64,000 nucleotides of DNA from Clostridioides mangenotii TR (GTDB lineage: Bacteria > Bacillota > Clostridia > Peptostreptococcales > Peptostreptococcaceae). The stretch is taken from the NCBI RefSeq assembly GCF_000498755.1, contig NZ_AXUS01000002.1:62001-126000 (forward strand). Reading direction: 5' to 3'. A program made the position numbers and the translations under genes. The notes under the pieces are model-generated. The model saw only the letters and a program-made list of their open reading frames with translations. It did no database searches and was not told the DNA's origin. Positions 27,019 through 35,855 of the stretch are shown here, piece by piece. Each line of letters begins with the position of its first letter. The stretch's first letter is position 1.

Positions 27019-27570
27019 TTACATTTCAATTAAACTTTCTAAAAATCTCAAATGCTCTGCATAATCATCTCTTTCAAGAACACCATCTTCAATCTCTTTA
27101 GATTTTGCATTAACTTCATTTAGAAGCTCTTGACTTAAATTATTTTCAGCATAAGGATAAACTACTCCGTCTTCTTTATCTATATGACGTCTAAGTAAAT
27201 ATACATATCCCATCATATTTGAAATTATATCTAGTTTATCTTTTGTACTGTGAGATTCCTCATATCTATTTATTGCATTTTCCATTTCAAGTACATTAAG
27301 TCTAGCTAAATCGTGTTCAACAAGCATTCCATTTCTTACAAGGGTATTTGCAACTGAACCTAAGTTATCTATCATATACTGAAACAAAATCTTTTCTTCT
27401 TTTCCATGGTGATGACCATCTGCGTATTCTCTTATAAAAACTATGGCTTTTCTAAATAATTGTGTATTAAGTTCTGCTCCATCCATAATGTTTATACAGA
27501 TTCTCTCCATCTGATCAGTAAACTTCTTTATATTTTCATGTTCTTTAACTAATATCTCTATAGCATACAT
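27019..27570 (-). CDS. Hemerythrin domain protein
   Basis: 183 residues. Helix-bundle ligands fit a di-iron hemerythrin: His11 (LVKEHENI), His53-55 with Glu58 (DGHHHGKEEKILF), His86 (MLVEHDLARL) and His129 with Asp131/Glu133 (LRRHIDKEDGVVYP). Such cytosolic hemerythrins bind O2 or NO or guard Fe-S clusters (YtfE/RIC-like repair proteins share the ligands). It is the last gene of the hcp operon, starting 1 bp after the 206-aa gene, which supports a nitrosative or oxidative stress role. AGGAGA precedes the ATG. Confidence 0.88.
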   Translation of the reverse strand: MYAIEILVKEHENIKKFTDQMERICINIMDGAELNTQLFRKAIVFIREYADGHHHGKEEKILFQYMIDNLGSVANTLVRNGMLVEHDLARLNVLEMENAINRYEESHSTKDKLDIISNMMGYVYLLRRHIDKEDGVVYPYAENNLSQELLNEVNAKSKEIEDGVLERDDYAEHLRFLESLIEM

Positions 27571-27571
27571 A

Positions 27572-28192
27572 TTATCTTCTCCTCATCAATTGATAAGTAT
27601 TGGCATTTAGCTGTTTTAATTCAACAGGTGAATTTTCAACATATCCATCGAGCCAAGCTTTTCTTAGTTCGTGATAAATTTCAACAGATACTCCGTGATT
27701 CCAGTACTCTTCGTGAACATCTATTCTAAGTCTCCAAACGATATTTTCTTCTTCTTTTTCGATTATCTCGTTTGCTCTATCACATGGCATTCCATCTAAA
27801 AATATCTTGTTTATTGTTAAGTATACATCTTCTGGATTGATAGATTCTATATTGTCAATTTCTTTAGCATTTTCACGCCCTAATTCTGTCATAACTTTTA
27901 ACAACAGATCTTTTCTATCCTTATCATCTAAAAGCAACTTACTAACTACATATGCAAAACGACTTTCTACAAGCGATACTTGTACTTGAAGCCAAGCATG
28001 AATATTGTCAGTATCTATAACTGTATCAAGAGGTGCTCTTTCTATAACCCCTACTTGCTTGTTTACTTCTTCCTTTAATCCCAAATTCCATCCATTTTTT
28101 TTTGCTAAATCTAGAATTTGTTCAACCATATCTTCTTCTTTTTGAACTTTACCGTATACTAAAAAATGAATTGGTCCTAAAAATTCACTCAT
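27572..28192 (-). CDS. Uncharacterised 206-aa protein in the hcp operon
   Basis: I do not recognise this family. It is soluble, acidic and apparently mostly helical, without signal peptide, membrane segment or Cys-rich motif (a single Cys in DGMPCDRAN). Visible blocks are LGPIHFLVYGKVQKEEDM at the N-terminus, ESRFAYVVSKLLLDDKDRKDLLLKVM in the middle, and the tryptophan-rich NIVWRLRIDVHEEYWNHGVSVEIYHELRKAWLDGY near the C-terminus. It lies between hcp (113 bp away) and a hemerythrin that starts 1 bp later, so co-translation with the hemerythrin is very likely. A role in NO or redox stress is inferred from position only. AAGAAGGTG precedes the ATG. Confidence 0.75.
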   Translation of the reverse strand: MSEFLGPIHFLVYGKVQKEEDMVEQILDLAKKNGWNLGLKEEVNKQVGVIERAPLDTVIDTDNIHAWLQVQVSLVESRFAYVVSKLLLDDKDRKDLLLKVMTELGRENAKEIDNIESINPEDVYLTINKIFLDGMPCDRANEIIEKEEENIVWRLRIDVHEEYWNHGVSVEIYHELRKAWLDGYVENSPVELKQLNANTYQLMRRR

Positions 28193-28212
28193 ATATTCAC
28201 CTTCTTATTATA

Positions 28213-28254
28213 AGATCTGTACAAATACAATGCATTTTGCATCCGTACAGATCT
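28213..28254 (-). repeat. Nested inverted repeat between hcp and the 206-aa gene
   Basis: AGATCTGTAC and GTACAGATCT are perfect 10-bp outer arms enclosing a second hairpin ATGCA-TTT-TGCAT. No T-tract follows on the minus strand. It lies in the leader of the 206-aa gene, 20 bp before its ATG, and may tune read-through, mRNA stability or regulator binding. Confidence 0.6.
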
Positions 28255-28305
28255 CATTAATATAGTAATTGTCTACCAATTATTTACTAATTATTTATTT
28301 GCCAA

Positions 28306-30171
28306 TTATTTATTTAAATAACTGTTTAATTTCTCTAATACTTCTTGTTCTTTTAATCCGTGTACTGCACTTGCGTCTGATATACTCTCCATTTGAGATG
28401 ATGGGCATCCTAAACAGTGCATTCCCATATCCATGAAAACAGCTGCTAACTCTGGATAATTACGAAGTACATCACCCATTATCATATTTCCAGTTATTGT
28501 TCCCTTATTACCTTCCACTTCTTCACCTTCCTTGTTTTCTGGGAAGAAAAGATCCATATCTTCCTCTACTGATTGTATTCCTGCTATTCCGAACTCTTTT
28601 ACCAATACATTCGCAACATTTGGTGATAAGAATGCTGGTAGAGTTGGTCCAAGATGTATATCTTTTACCCCTAAATATAGTAAAGATAACAGAACTATAA
28701 CAGCTTTTTGCTCATACCAAGCTATATTGTAGATTATAGGAAGATCATTTATATCGTTAAGCCCAAATATTTCTTTAAGTTTAAGTGCTATTACAGCTAG
28801 TGAATACGAGTCATTACATTGACCTGCGTCAAGTACTCTTGGTATTCCACCTATATCACCTAAATTTAATTTATTGTATCTGTACTTAGCACATCCTGCT
28901 GTAAGTATTACAGTTTTTTCTGGAAGTGTCTCTGCAAATTCAGTGTAGTAATTTCTACCTTTTTGTCTACCATCACATCCTGCCATTACTACGAATTTTT
29001 CTATAGCACCGCTCTTAACTGCTTCAACTACTGTATCTGCAAGTGCAAATACTTGATTGTGTGCAAATCCACCTATTATCTCACCAGTTTCGATTTCTTT
29101 TGGCGCTTGGCATTTCTTAGCATTTTCAATTATTTCGCTGAAGTCTTTTTCTTCACCTATATCACCATTAATGTGTTTACATCCTGGGAAACCAGAAGCA
29201 CCTGTAGTGTAAATTCTATCTTTGTAGCTATCTCTTGGTGGAACTATACAATTTGTAGTCATTAGTATCGGACCATTGAATGATTCGAACTCATCTTGTT
29301 GTTTCCACCATGCATTTCCATAGTTTCCAACAAAGTGATCGTATTTTTTAAATGCTGGATAGTAGTGAGCAGGAAGCATCTCAGAGTGTGTATAAACATC
29401 TACACCTGTTCCTTCTGTTTGTTTTAATAACATTTCCATGTCTCTTAAATCATGCCCAGAAATTAATATACCTGGTTTGTTTCCAACTCCTATATTTACT
29501 TTGGTCATTTCAGGGTTTCCGTAAGTAGTAGTATTTGCTTTATCTAATAAACTCATACCTGCTACACCAAATTTTCCTGTTTCTAATGTTAATGCTACTA
29601 GATCATCTGCCGACAAACTGTCATCTAGTGTTGAAGCTAATGCTCTTTGTAAAAAGGCATCTAACTCTTTATCGTCTTCTAAAAGTACATTCGCATGCTT
29701 AGAATAAGCTGAAAGTCCTTTTAATCCGTAAGTTATTAATTCTCTTAAACTTCTAACATCTTCATTTTCTGTAGAAAGTACTCCTACTGATGTAGATTTT
29801 TCAGCCCAAACATTAGAGTTTTTATCGCTCCAAAGTGCTGCTTCTGATAAATTATCTTTATTTGAAAGTTCTTTTAATAATTCTTCTTTAACTAATAATG
29901 TCTTTTCTACTCTTGCATTTATTGAGTCTATATCAAAGTTAGCATTTGTAATTGTAGTAAAAAGATTTAAAGTTATTAAATGATTTACCTGTTTGCTAAC
30001 TGATTTTCCTTCTTTTCTAAGTCTTGTAGTGATTTCTGATGTACCTTTTGTAATCCATATTAAGAAGTCCTGTGCGTTTGCAACTTCTGGTTTCTTTCCA
30101 CAAACTCCACCCATCGTACATCCTTTATTTCCTGCTGTCTCTTGACATTGATAACAAAACATTTTACTCAT
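28306..30171 (-). CDS. hcp: Hybrid-cluster protein (Hcp) with C-terminal DUF1858 domain
   Basis: 621 residues. The N-terminal Cys motif [23 protein letters not shown] ligates the [4Fe-4S] cluster. Hybrid-cluster ligands are visible in GHDLRDME (about 244), [41 protein letters not shown], and GQCNDSYS. Hcp reduces NO to N2O (older name hydroxylamine reductase) and takes part in S-nitrosylation. The usual length is about 550; the extra about 65 residues ([30 protein letters not shown]) form a DUF1858 domain with CxxC. AGGAGG precedes the ATG; first gene of the operon with the 206-aa protein and hemerythrin. The promoter carries a class II type operator. Confidence 0.95.
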   Translation of the reverse strand: MSKMFCYQCQETAGNKGCTMGGVCGKKPEVANAQDFLIWITKGTSEITTRLRKEGKSVSKQVNHLITLNLFTTITNANFDIDSINARVEKTLLVKEELLKELSNKDNLSEAALWSDKNSNVWAEKSTSVGVLSTENEDVRSLRELITYGLKGLSAYSKHANVLLEDDKELDAFLQRALASTLDDSLSADDLVALTLETGKFGVAGMSLLDKANTTTYGNPEMTKVNIGVGNKPGILISGHDLRDMEMLLKQTEGTGVDVYTHSEMLPAHYYPAFKKYDHFVGNYGNAWWKQQDEFESFNGPILMTTNCIVPPRDSYKDRIYTTGASGFPGCKHINGDIGEEKDFSEIIENAKKCQAPKEIETGEIIGGFAHNQVFALADTVVEAVKSGAIEKFVVMAGCDGRQKGRNYYTEFAETLPEKTVILTAGCAKYRYNKLNLGDIGGIPRVLDAGQCNDSYSLAVIALKLKEIFGLNDINDLPIIYNIAWYEQKAVIVLLSLLYLGVKDIHLGPTLPAFLSPNVANVLVKEFGIAGIQSVEEDMDLFFPENKEGEEVEGNKGTITGNMIMGDVLRNYPELAAVFMDMGMHCLGCPSSQMESISDASAVHGLKEQEVLEKLNSYLNK

Positions 30172-30211
30172 ATTAAAAACCTCCTAATTTTTTTCGCTTT
30201 CTGTAATTACA

Positions 30212-30217
30212 AGTATA
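30212..30217 (-). promoter_or_regulatory. Predicted -10 of the hcp promoter
   Basis: TATACT on the minus strand. No good -35 is seen at 17 bp, as expected for an activator-dependent promoter; the palindrome at 30239-30254 takes that place. Confidence 0.55.
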
Positions 30218-30238
30218 AAGAAATTCAACAGATAGTTC

Positions 30239-30254
30239 TGTAACATATGTTACA
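30239..30254 (-). promoter_or_regulatory. Crp/Fnr-family (HcpR-like) operator of hcp
   Basis: TGTAACATATGTTACA is a perfect 16-bp palindrome. Its centre is 29.5 bp upstream of the first base of the -10, so it sits at about -41.5, the standard class II activator position. The likely ligand is the Crp/Fnr regulator at 31320. Confidence 0.7.
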
Positions 30255-30437
30255 AATACATATAATTTATATTTATTAAAATTTTTATTATCATTGGTTT
30301 TGAAGTCCATTATGAATATAATGCATATAAATATCAGAACATATATAAGAAGAAATGTTTTGAGCCAAAAACTTAATAAGCGTCGCTCTACTTTTAAATT
30401 TAAGTTTAAAAATATAGACTTTATAGGAGATAAATTT

Positions 30438-31220
30438 ATGATAAGGAAAAATATAGCAATAATCACTGGTGCAAGTAGCGGTTTTGGAAAGGAATTTGTT
30501 AAAATACTCGTAAAAAATAAGAGTGTTGATGAGATATGGGCAATTGCAAGAAACCAAAAAAAATTAGATCTTTTAAAAAAAGATTGTGGTACAAAGGTTC
30601 AAACTTTTTCTGTAGATTTATCAAACAATAAAGAGATTATAGATTTTTCGTATAATCTAGAATGTAATAACCCTAACATTTTATATCTTATAAATAATGC
30701 TGGCTTCGCAAAATTCTGTTCCTATAAAGATTTGAATATTAAAGATTCAATCAACATGATCGATCTTAATGTTAGCGGGGTCGTTTCTATGGGACTAATA
30801 AGTATTCCATATATGGAAAAAGGCGCTCAAATTTTAAATATTTCATCACAAGCATCTTTTCAACCACTTCCATATCAAAATTTATATAGCTCTACAAAAG
30901 CCTTTGTTCGAAATTATTCTAGAGCTTTAAATATAGAACTTAAGGATCAAGGAATTTCTGTAACTACAGTATGCCCCGGATGGATGGATACAAATTTATT
31001 TGATAGAGCAATAATTGGCGCAAAAAAAGCAACTAATAATTTCCCCTTTATGGTAACACCTGATAAGGTGGCAGATAAGGCAATTTATGACTCTAAAAAA
31101 AGAAAAGATATTTCTATTTATGGATGGTATACAAAACTTTCTCATATTGTTGCTAAATTATTGCCACAAAAATTAATGATGAAAATATGGTTAAAACAGC
31201 AAGGATTGGAGAAAATATAA
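30438..31220 (+). CDS. Short-chain dehydrogenase/reductase
   Basis: 260 residues from the ATG at 30438, which has AGGAGA 7 bases upstream (a longer frame from 30294 has none). Rossmann motif TGASSGFGKEF, NNAG (LINNAGFAKF), catalytic Ser and Y-x-x-x-K (NISSQASFQPLPYQNLYSSTKAF) and PG motif (TVCPGWMDT) are present; classical SDR. The C-terminal basic segment (LLPQKLMMKIWLKQQ) could be amphipathic. The substrate is unknown. It is divergent from hcp, sharing the region with the palindrome, and converges with the Crp/Fnr gene. Confidence 0.88.
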   Translation: MIRKNIAIITGASSGFGKEFVKILVKNKSVDEIWAIARNQKKLDLLKKDCGTKVQTFSVDLSNNKEIIDFSYNLECNNPNILYLINNAGFAKFCSYKDLNIKDSINMIDLNVSGVVSMGLISIPYMEKGAQILNISSQASFQPLPYQNLYSSTKAFVRNYSRALNIELKDQGISVTTVCPGWMDTNLFDRAIIGAKKATNNFPFMVTPDKVADKAIYDSKKRKDISIYGWYTKLSHIVAKLLPQKLMMKIWLKQQGLEKI

Positions 31221-31319
31221 ATATATATAAATAAAAATCGGAGAACATTGACTATTAATATCACTGTCCTCCAATTCATTTATATCTATGCTTAAAATTT
31301 ATTTTCTTATGAAATAACT

Positions 31320-31985
31320 CTAAGATATTTCTGATAAACGATCCATATCTATTATAATTATCTCATCTTTTTTTACCTTTATAAGGCCATCATTTTCCAT
31401 ATTTGCGAGTTCCCTAGAAAGCGATGGTCTAGTTGTTCCAATATAGTCCGCTAGCTCTTCTCTATTGAACTCTAAATGAACTGTACCAGAATCTCTTGAT
31501 TTTTGAATTAAAAAATTTGATAACTTCTGACGCAACGAAAAACTTCCAAGTATCAACACCTTTTGATTTAAATGATATGCTTTTTCCGAAAGTATTTCTA
31601 GCATATTGTAAGTTATCTTTCTCTGAACTTCATTATCCCCATTATCTACATCAAAAAATGATTTTGGTATTGCTAATACTTTAGAATCCTCTATAGTTAT
31701 ACAGGAATAATCATAAGAGTGTTGATTTAAATACAAGTACACTTCACCAAATATAGTCCCTGGTTCTCTGAATACATTCATTATTATTCTCTTTCCGTTT
31801 AAGTCCACTTTTTCTATTTGTACAGCTCCACTTGTAAGCACGTACATATATTTAGGTACATCGTCCCTTTCGAATATACATGAGTCCTTTTTATATGTAA
31901 AATACTTGGAATCTGAAGATTCTAATGTCCTATTGATATCCTCAGAATTTATATCTTTAAAAAGTATACAATTCTCTAAATTCAT
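31320..31985 (-). CDS. Crp/Fnr family regulator (HcpR candidate)
   Basis: 221 residues. Residues 1-120 form the cyclic-nucleotide-like sensor barrel (LFKDINSEDINRTLESS... MYVLTSGAVQIEKVDLNGKRIIMNVFREPGTIFGEVYLYL). A long dimer helix follows, then a winged HTH (LEFNREELADYIGTTRPSLSRELANMENDGLIKVKKDEIIII, about 165-210). It has no N-terminal Fe-S cysteine set as in E. coli Fnr. Its place about 1.2 kb from hcp and the class II palindrome in the hcp promoter make it a good HcpR-type NO-responsive activator. AGGAG precedes the ATG. Confidence 0.85.
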   Translation of the reverse strand: MNLENCILFKDINSEDINRTLESSDSKYFTYKKDSCIFERDDVPKYMYVLTSGAVQIEKVDLNGKRIIMNVFREPGTIFGEVYLYLNQHSYDYSCITIEDSKVLAIPKSFFDVDNGDNEVQRKITYNMLEILSEKAYHLNQKVLILGSFSLRQKLSNFLIQKSRDSGTVHLEFNREELADYIGTTRPSLSRELANMENDGLIKVKKDEIIIIDMDRLSEIS

Positions 31986-32163
31986 CTATTATCACTCCTA
32001 TATAATAAAACTTCTACTCTAATATTCTACAGCATTACTATCTTTTTAAAAATAATTGACTTATATCCAGTAACTTATAGTATACATTATTAGCTTTAAT
32101 ATAAACAAGTTTTTAGATATATGTAGTAGTGCGATCAATAAGATTATTTGTCATTATTATAAT

Positions 32164-32211
32164 AAAAAAATCTAGCAAAATATTAGTAATCTAATAACAC
32201 TTTGCTAGATT
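32164..32211 (-). terminator. Terminator of the ABC/DUF3021/LytTR operon
   Basis: AATCTAGCAAA and TTTGCTAGATT form an 11-bp stem enclosing a second stem (TATTAG/CTAATA), followed on the minus strand by seven T. Confidence 0.9.
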
Positions 32212-32225
32212 ATATCTAAATCCAA

Positions 32226-33029
32226 TTAAATCGGTAAATTACGTTTTTTAAAGCTTATGCATCCAACAATATACATTAGAAGCCCTGCCACAAGCAAGCC
32301 CCCTACCATCCAAAGAGAACTCTCATCACCCGCAACAATCTTATCTGGCGAAAACAGTGTAAAGAATGTCACATACTTAAGATTTTCAAATTTATCGCCT
32401 TGATTTGCGATCATCTGAATAATATAAGCGGCTATAGGAACACCTATACTTATAGAGTAAGATATTCTCGTTTCATTGCTCAAACAAGATACCAAAAATC
32501 CAAATCCGCCTATCGCCACCTGAAGTGCAAATGCACCGACATTTAGAAGTACATATTTTTCTATATCTAAATCACCTGAGAAACTTGATTCACTAAATAC
32601 AATTCCTATAATAGTTACAAATGTTATAAGCAATGCCATACAAAATATTGAGAATACAGCTTGCGTAACAACTATTTTACCTCTAGTATTTGGAGTGGCA
32701 AGAAGGTAAGCCATCGAACCATTGTCTACATACTTTGCCACTAGCTTGTTAGATAGAATTATAGAAAATATCATCGGAAAAATAATCATTATAAAACCAA
32801 ATAAATACGATGCTGTATAACCAACTAAACTTGTGGCGCCAGCACCTTTCATACCAACAGCAGCCATAATTCCAGGCATAGCTTTTTCAAAATCAGCTAA
32901 AAGGTTGCCAAGATCGGGGTCAAACATTGATATTATAATAGTCGTATACATTGTAAGTACTGCTAAAAATATAATAAATATCTTCCATATAGATTTCAGT
33001 TCTTTTTTAAATAAAGGTATACTAATCAT
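32226..33029 (-). CDS. ABC-2 type transporter permease
   Basis: 267 residues from ATG 33029 (MISIPLFKKELKSIWK), chosen for GGAGGTGG upstream; the longer frame at 33044 overlaps the ATPase gene more. Six membrane helices and the N-terminal KKELK amphipathic start are typical of ABC-2 permeases (NatB/YhaP type). The C-terminus ends in a basic KKRNLPI. It pairs with the ATPase at 33022 and lies downstream of DUF3021 and LytTR genes. Substrate unknown; antimicrobial peptide, drug or Na+ export are possibilities. Confidence 0.85.
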   Translation of the reverse strand: MISIPLFKKELKSIWKIFIIFLAVLTMYTTIIISMFDPDLGNLLADFEKAMPGIMAAVGMKGAGATSLVGYTASYLFGFIMIIFPMIFSIILSNKLVAKYVDNGSMAYLLATPNTRGKIVVTQAVFSIFCMALLITFVTIIGIVFSESSFSGDLDIEKYVLLNVGAFALQVAIGGFGFLVSCLSNETRISYSISIGVPIAAYIIQMIANQGDKFENLKYVTFFTLFSPDKIVAGDESSLWMVGGLLVAGLLMYIVGCISFKKRNLPI

Positions 33030-33912
33030 TATATCCACCTCCATAATAGTGCATAAAAAGATTCTCCAAGTTTTGAGTAACTGGTTCTAGATTTGTAACT
33101 TGATATTTTGCAAGAATCTTTATAAATGGCATTATATCTCCTTGTATTCCGACTGTAACTTTATTGTCCTTTATAGATTCGACTCCTGTTACCTCATTTG
33201 CAAATTTTTCTGCCATATCAACAGTATTGATAGTAACCACAAATCCTTTTCTTTTAGTTTCTTTAAGGGTATTCATATCTTCATTAGCTACAAGTCTACC
33301 TGACTTTATTATTACAGCTTTATCACAAGTTTTTTCAATCTCTTCAAACATATGCGAAGACATCAGTATTGTAGCTCCTCTTTCTTTTTCAGTTCTTATA
33401 AGTTCCACAAATTTATTTTGCATCAGGGGGTCTAAACCACTTGTTGGTTCATCTAAAATTAAAATCTTAGGATTTTTCATAAATGCACATACAATGCCTA
33501 TCTTCTGTTTCATCCCTTTGGACATCTTTTTGATTTTACCACTCGTATTCAAATCAAAGTATGAAATTAGTTCATCTGCACGTCTTAAATCCTTAATCCC
33601 CTTCATCTCGGCAATAAATTTTATAAACTGCATTCCAGTCATATCATCCATAAAAGCAATTTCACCTGGAAGGTAGCCTACACTATTTTGAATTTCAGCT
33701 GACTTAGTTTTACAATCGAGACCGAGTATTCTACAACTTCCACTGTCTGGATGAGCAAATCCCATAAGTTGTCTAATCGTAGTAGTCTTTCCTGCACCAT
33801 TTGGTCCTAAAAATCCTAAAACTTCTCCTTCTCCTACAGAAAACGATAAGTCAAAAACTCCTTTTCCTCCTCCATAATCAACAGTTATATTGTCGACTAC
33901 TAATACATCCAT
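33022..33912 (-). CDS. ABC transporter ATP-binding protein
   Basis: 296 residues: Walker A GPNGAGKTT (about 38-46), Q-loop LPGEIAF, signature MSKGMKQK (a variant of LSGGQ common in the DrrA/NatA group), Walker B ILILDEPTSGLDP, H-loop SSHMFEE. The C-terminal about 80 residues form the accessory domain of such ATPases. It overlaps the permease by 8 bp. GAGGGGG precedes the ATG. Partner of the ABC-2 permease at 32226. Confidence 0.9.
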   Translation of the reverse strand: MDVLVVDNITVDYGGGKGVFDLSFSVGEGEVLGFLGPNGAGKTTTIRQLMGFAHPDSGSCRILGLDCKTKSAEIQNSVGYLPGEIAFMDDMTGMQFIKFIAEMKGIKDLRRADELISYFDLNTSGKIKKMSKGMKQKIGIVCAFMKNPKILILDEPTSGLDPLMQNKFVELIRTEKERGATILMSSHMFEEIEKTCDKAVIIKSGRLVANEDMNTLKETKRKGFVVTINTVDMAEKFANEVTGVESIKDNKVTVGIQGDIMPFIKILAKYQVTNLEPVTQNLENLFMHYYGGGYND

Positions 33913-33958
33913 ATGATTTCCCCCTCAAATTATTATAATTTTTATTTATATATTTATT

Positions 33959-34414
33959 TTACAGTAATCTTTTCTGATAAGCTTTAAGATTTTCATTTAA
34001 TTTTTTATTTTCTCTTTCTGAATACCATTTAACAGCAAGCCACATCATTGCAAATCCCCATATCATAAATGAATAAAACGCTACTGCACACCACTTAGGT
34101 AAAGCTGAAAACCAAGCAAATCCTAAAGAAAATCCAAATGTAACAATAATTGAAAATGCCATCCATATAAATGCACGTTTAACTGTGACTTTCTCATAGG
34201 GAATAATAATATGTTGGCTAAAACCTATTAAGAAACATGCAATCATCATTTGTATAGCTGTAAATAAATCTATAGTTATTTTTTCTGGAGCTGCCAGACC
34301 CAGAAACAAATATAAGACTACAAATGCCAAAAAGAAAACTCCCGAAGTTGTTTTTGCTTCATAAATAAATAGATAGTACCTTTGCATAAAATCAAAAGCT
34401 TTTTTACCTTCCAT
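33959..34414 (-). CDS. DUF3021 family membrane protein
   Basis: 151 residues with four predicted membrane helices (about 22-38, 48-64, 82-100, 108-126) and polar ends, as in DUF3021. Such proteins nearly always sit next to a LytTR regulator, as here (25 bp apart), and are thought to act as its membrane partner or inhibitor. Function not known in detail. AAGGAGG precedes the ATG. Confidence 0.8.
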   Translation of the reverse strand: MEGKKAFDFMQRYYLFIYEAKTTSGVFFLAFVVLYLFLGLAAPEKITIDLFTAIQMMIACFLIGFSQHIIIPYEKVTVKRAFIWMAFSIIVTFGFSLGFAWFSALPKWCAVAFYSFMIWGFAMMWLAVKWYSERENKKLNENLKAYQKRLL

Positions 34415-34439
34415 TCAAAATCCTCCTTATTACTTTATG

Positions 34440-34877
34440 TTATACGATTCCTAATTTACTTTTAAATTCTTGTACGTAGTGTCTAGAGACAATTAATTTT
34501 TCATCTGTTTTAAGAGTTACTTCTATCCGCCTATTAGACATACTTCTTAATTTTTTAATATATTTCAAGTTGACTAGCTGTGATTTCCCAATTCGTATAT
34601 ATCCCATATTTGTATACTTATTTTCTAAATTAGCTAGTGAATCCTGTGAATTAAAAATATCATATTCTGTATAAAGTATAGTCTTTCCATCTAGAGTTTC
34701 TGCATATAAAATTTCATCTGGCATTAACATAAAAACTTCACCATCTCTATGTGCTACTAACTTTGTAGTCCGCTCTTTTAAAAATGATAATATCTCGAGC
34801 ATTTCATTATCTAAATGAGCACATTGTAATATGATTTTATTCTCTTCACAAGAAGTATGTTCAACTATAATTTTCAT
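34440..34877 (-). CDS. LytTR family DNA-binding regulator
   Basis: 145 residues. The C-terminal about 95 residues are a LytTR domain: EVFMLMPDEILYAETLDGKTILYTEYDIFNSQDSLANLENKY, then YIRIGKSQLVNLKYIKKLRSMSNRRIEVTLKTDEKLIVSRHYVQEFKSKLG. The N-terminal 45 residues are not a receiver domain, so it is a one-component LytTR protein, the type paired with DUF3021. It probably controls its own operon through the repeats at 35001-35031. GAGGAGGAT precedes the ATG. Confidence 0.9.
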   Translation of the reverse strand: MKIIVEHTSCEENKIILQCAHLDNEMLEILSFLKERTTKLVAHRDGEVFMLMPDEILYAETLDGKTILYTEYDIFNSQDSLANLENKYTNMGYIRIGKSQLVNLKYIKKLRSMSNRRIEVTLKTDEKLIVSRHYVQEFKSKLGIV

Positions 34878-35000
34878 AGATCCTCCTCGTATAATAATCT
34901 CTTAGATTTTAACTGTATTGTGAGCAATTTATAATTAAAAGTATTTATATGATAAATTGAGTATACATTTCAAATTTATTTATTACAACTAGCAGTACTG

Positions 35001-35031
35001 TAAGGTGCCATATACTGATTCTAAGTTGCCA
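35001..35031 (-). promoter_or_regulatory. LytTR-like direct repeat pair
   Basis: On the minus strand TGGCAACTTA and TGGCACCTTA are direct repeats whose starts are 21 bp apart (two helical turns). That spacing is the hallmark of LytTR dimers. They lie about 125-155 bp upstream of the LytTR gene. Confidence 0.6.
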
Positions 35032-35083
35032 GTTCAAAACTTATGCAGTTTTTAAAATAGCTCTAAGTAGAAAATTAATAATT

Positions 35084-35129
35084 AAAAAAAACCAAAATAA
35101 CATAAAATATTTCGTATGTTCTATTGGTT
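35084..35129 (-). terminator. Terminator of the SsuABC-type operon
   Basis: AACCAAAATAACATA pairs with TATGTTCTATTGGTT at 13 of 15 positions, followed on the minus strand by seven T. It lies 40 bp past the ATPase stop. Confidence 0.75.
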
Positions 35130-35168
35130 CTTCTTAATCTTTATAAATTGTTTTAAATCTTTACAAAT

Positions 35169-35855
35169 CTATATAGTTCTTATAATATCTTCCTTTATCT
35201 CTTCTCTTATATCTAGATTATCCTCAAAATTTTTGTAATTCTTTTTAATTGTAACAGGGCTTTCCCCTAGAACATAGATAAATCCATCAAAGTATACAGC
35301 CTCTTCAATATCATGTGTAACAAATAGCACAGTTCTCTTTTCTCTAGATATTATGTTTTTAAAAGAGCTCATTATATCCATTTTATTAATAATATCTATA
35401 GATTTAAACGGTTCATCCATAATTATTAGTTTTGAAGGCTTTGAAAGAGCCCTTGCTATATTAACTCTTTGTCTCAGACCTCCACTCAGTTTCTGAGGAT
35501 AAAAATTTCTATACTCCTCTATCCCAACCATTTTTAGGTACTTATCAGAGATTTTTTTAACTTCTTGTTTTTCGTAATCGTTTTTTAATACAAATTCTAT
35601 ATTTTCTTCCACAGTAAGCCAGTCTATTAACCTATCTTCTTGAAATATATAACTTATAGAGCCCAAATCAGCTCCTTCAATCTCTCCGCCATTTTTATTC
35701 TCCATACCTGAAATAATTCTAAGAAGTGTAGTTTTTCCACAACCTGATTTACCTACTATTGTGTTTACTTCATTTTCTTTAAAAGTTATTTCGAAATTTT
35801 TAAATATTATTTTTTCACCATAACTTTTATTTAAATTTTTTATAACGATATCCAT
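35169..35855 (-). CDS. SsuB/TauB-type ABC transporter ATP-binding protein
   Basis: 228 residues: Walker A GKSGCGKTT (about 34-42), Q-loop FQEDRLIDWLTVEENI (the QEDRL-P/DW feature of the nitrate/sulfonate/taurine ATPases), signature LSGGLRQR, Walker B LIIMDEPFKSID, H-loop VTHDIEEA. It starts directly at the permease stop (ATGGCGTAGATG junction) and so is coupled. Substrate of the importer unknown; sulfonate, thiamin precursor or other small molecule. Confidence 0.88.
   Translation of the reverse strand: MDIVIKNLNKSYGEKIIFKNFEITFKENEVNTIVGKSGCGKTTLLRIISGMENKNGGEIEGADLGSISYIFQEDRLIDWLTVEENIEFVLKNDYEKQEVKKISDKYLKMVGIEEYRNFYPQKLSGGLRQRVNIARALSKPSKLIIMDEPFKSIDIINKMDIMSSFKNIISREKRTVLFVTHDIEEAVYFDGFIYVLGESPVTIKKNYKNFEDNLDIREEIKEDIIRTI

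Noticed and set aside
30173-30466. Minus-strand 97-codon frame upstream of hcp
   Set aside because: It runs through the hcp promoter and operator and has no ribosome site.
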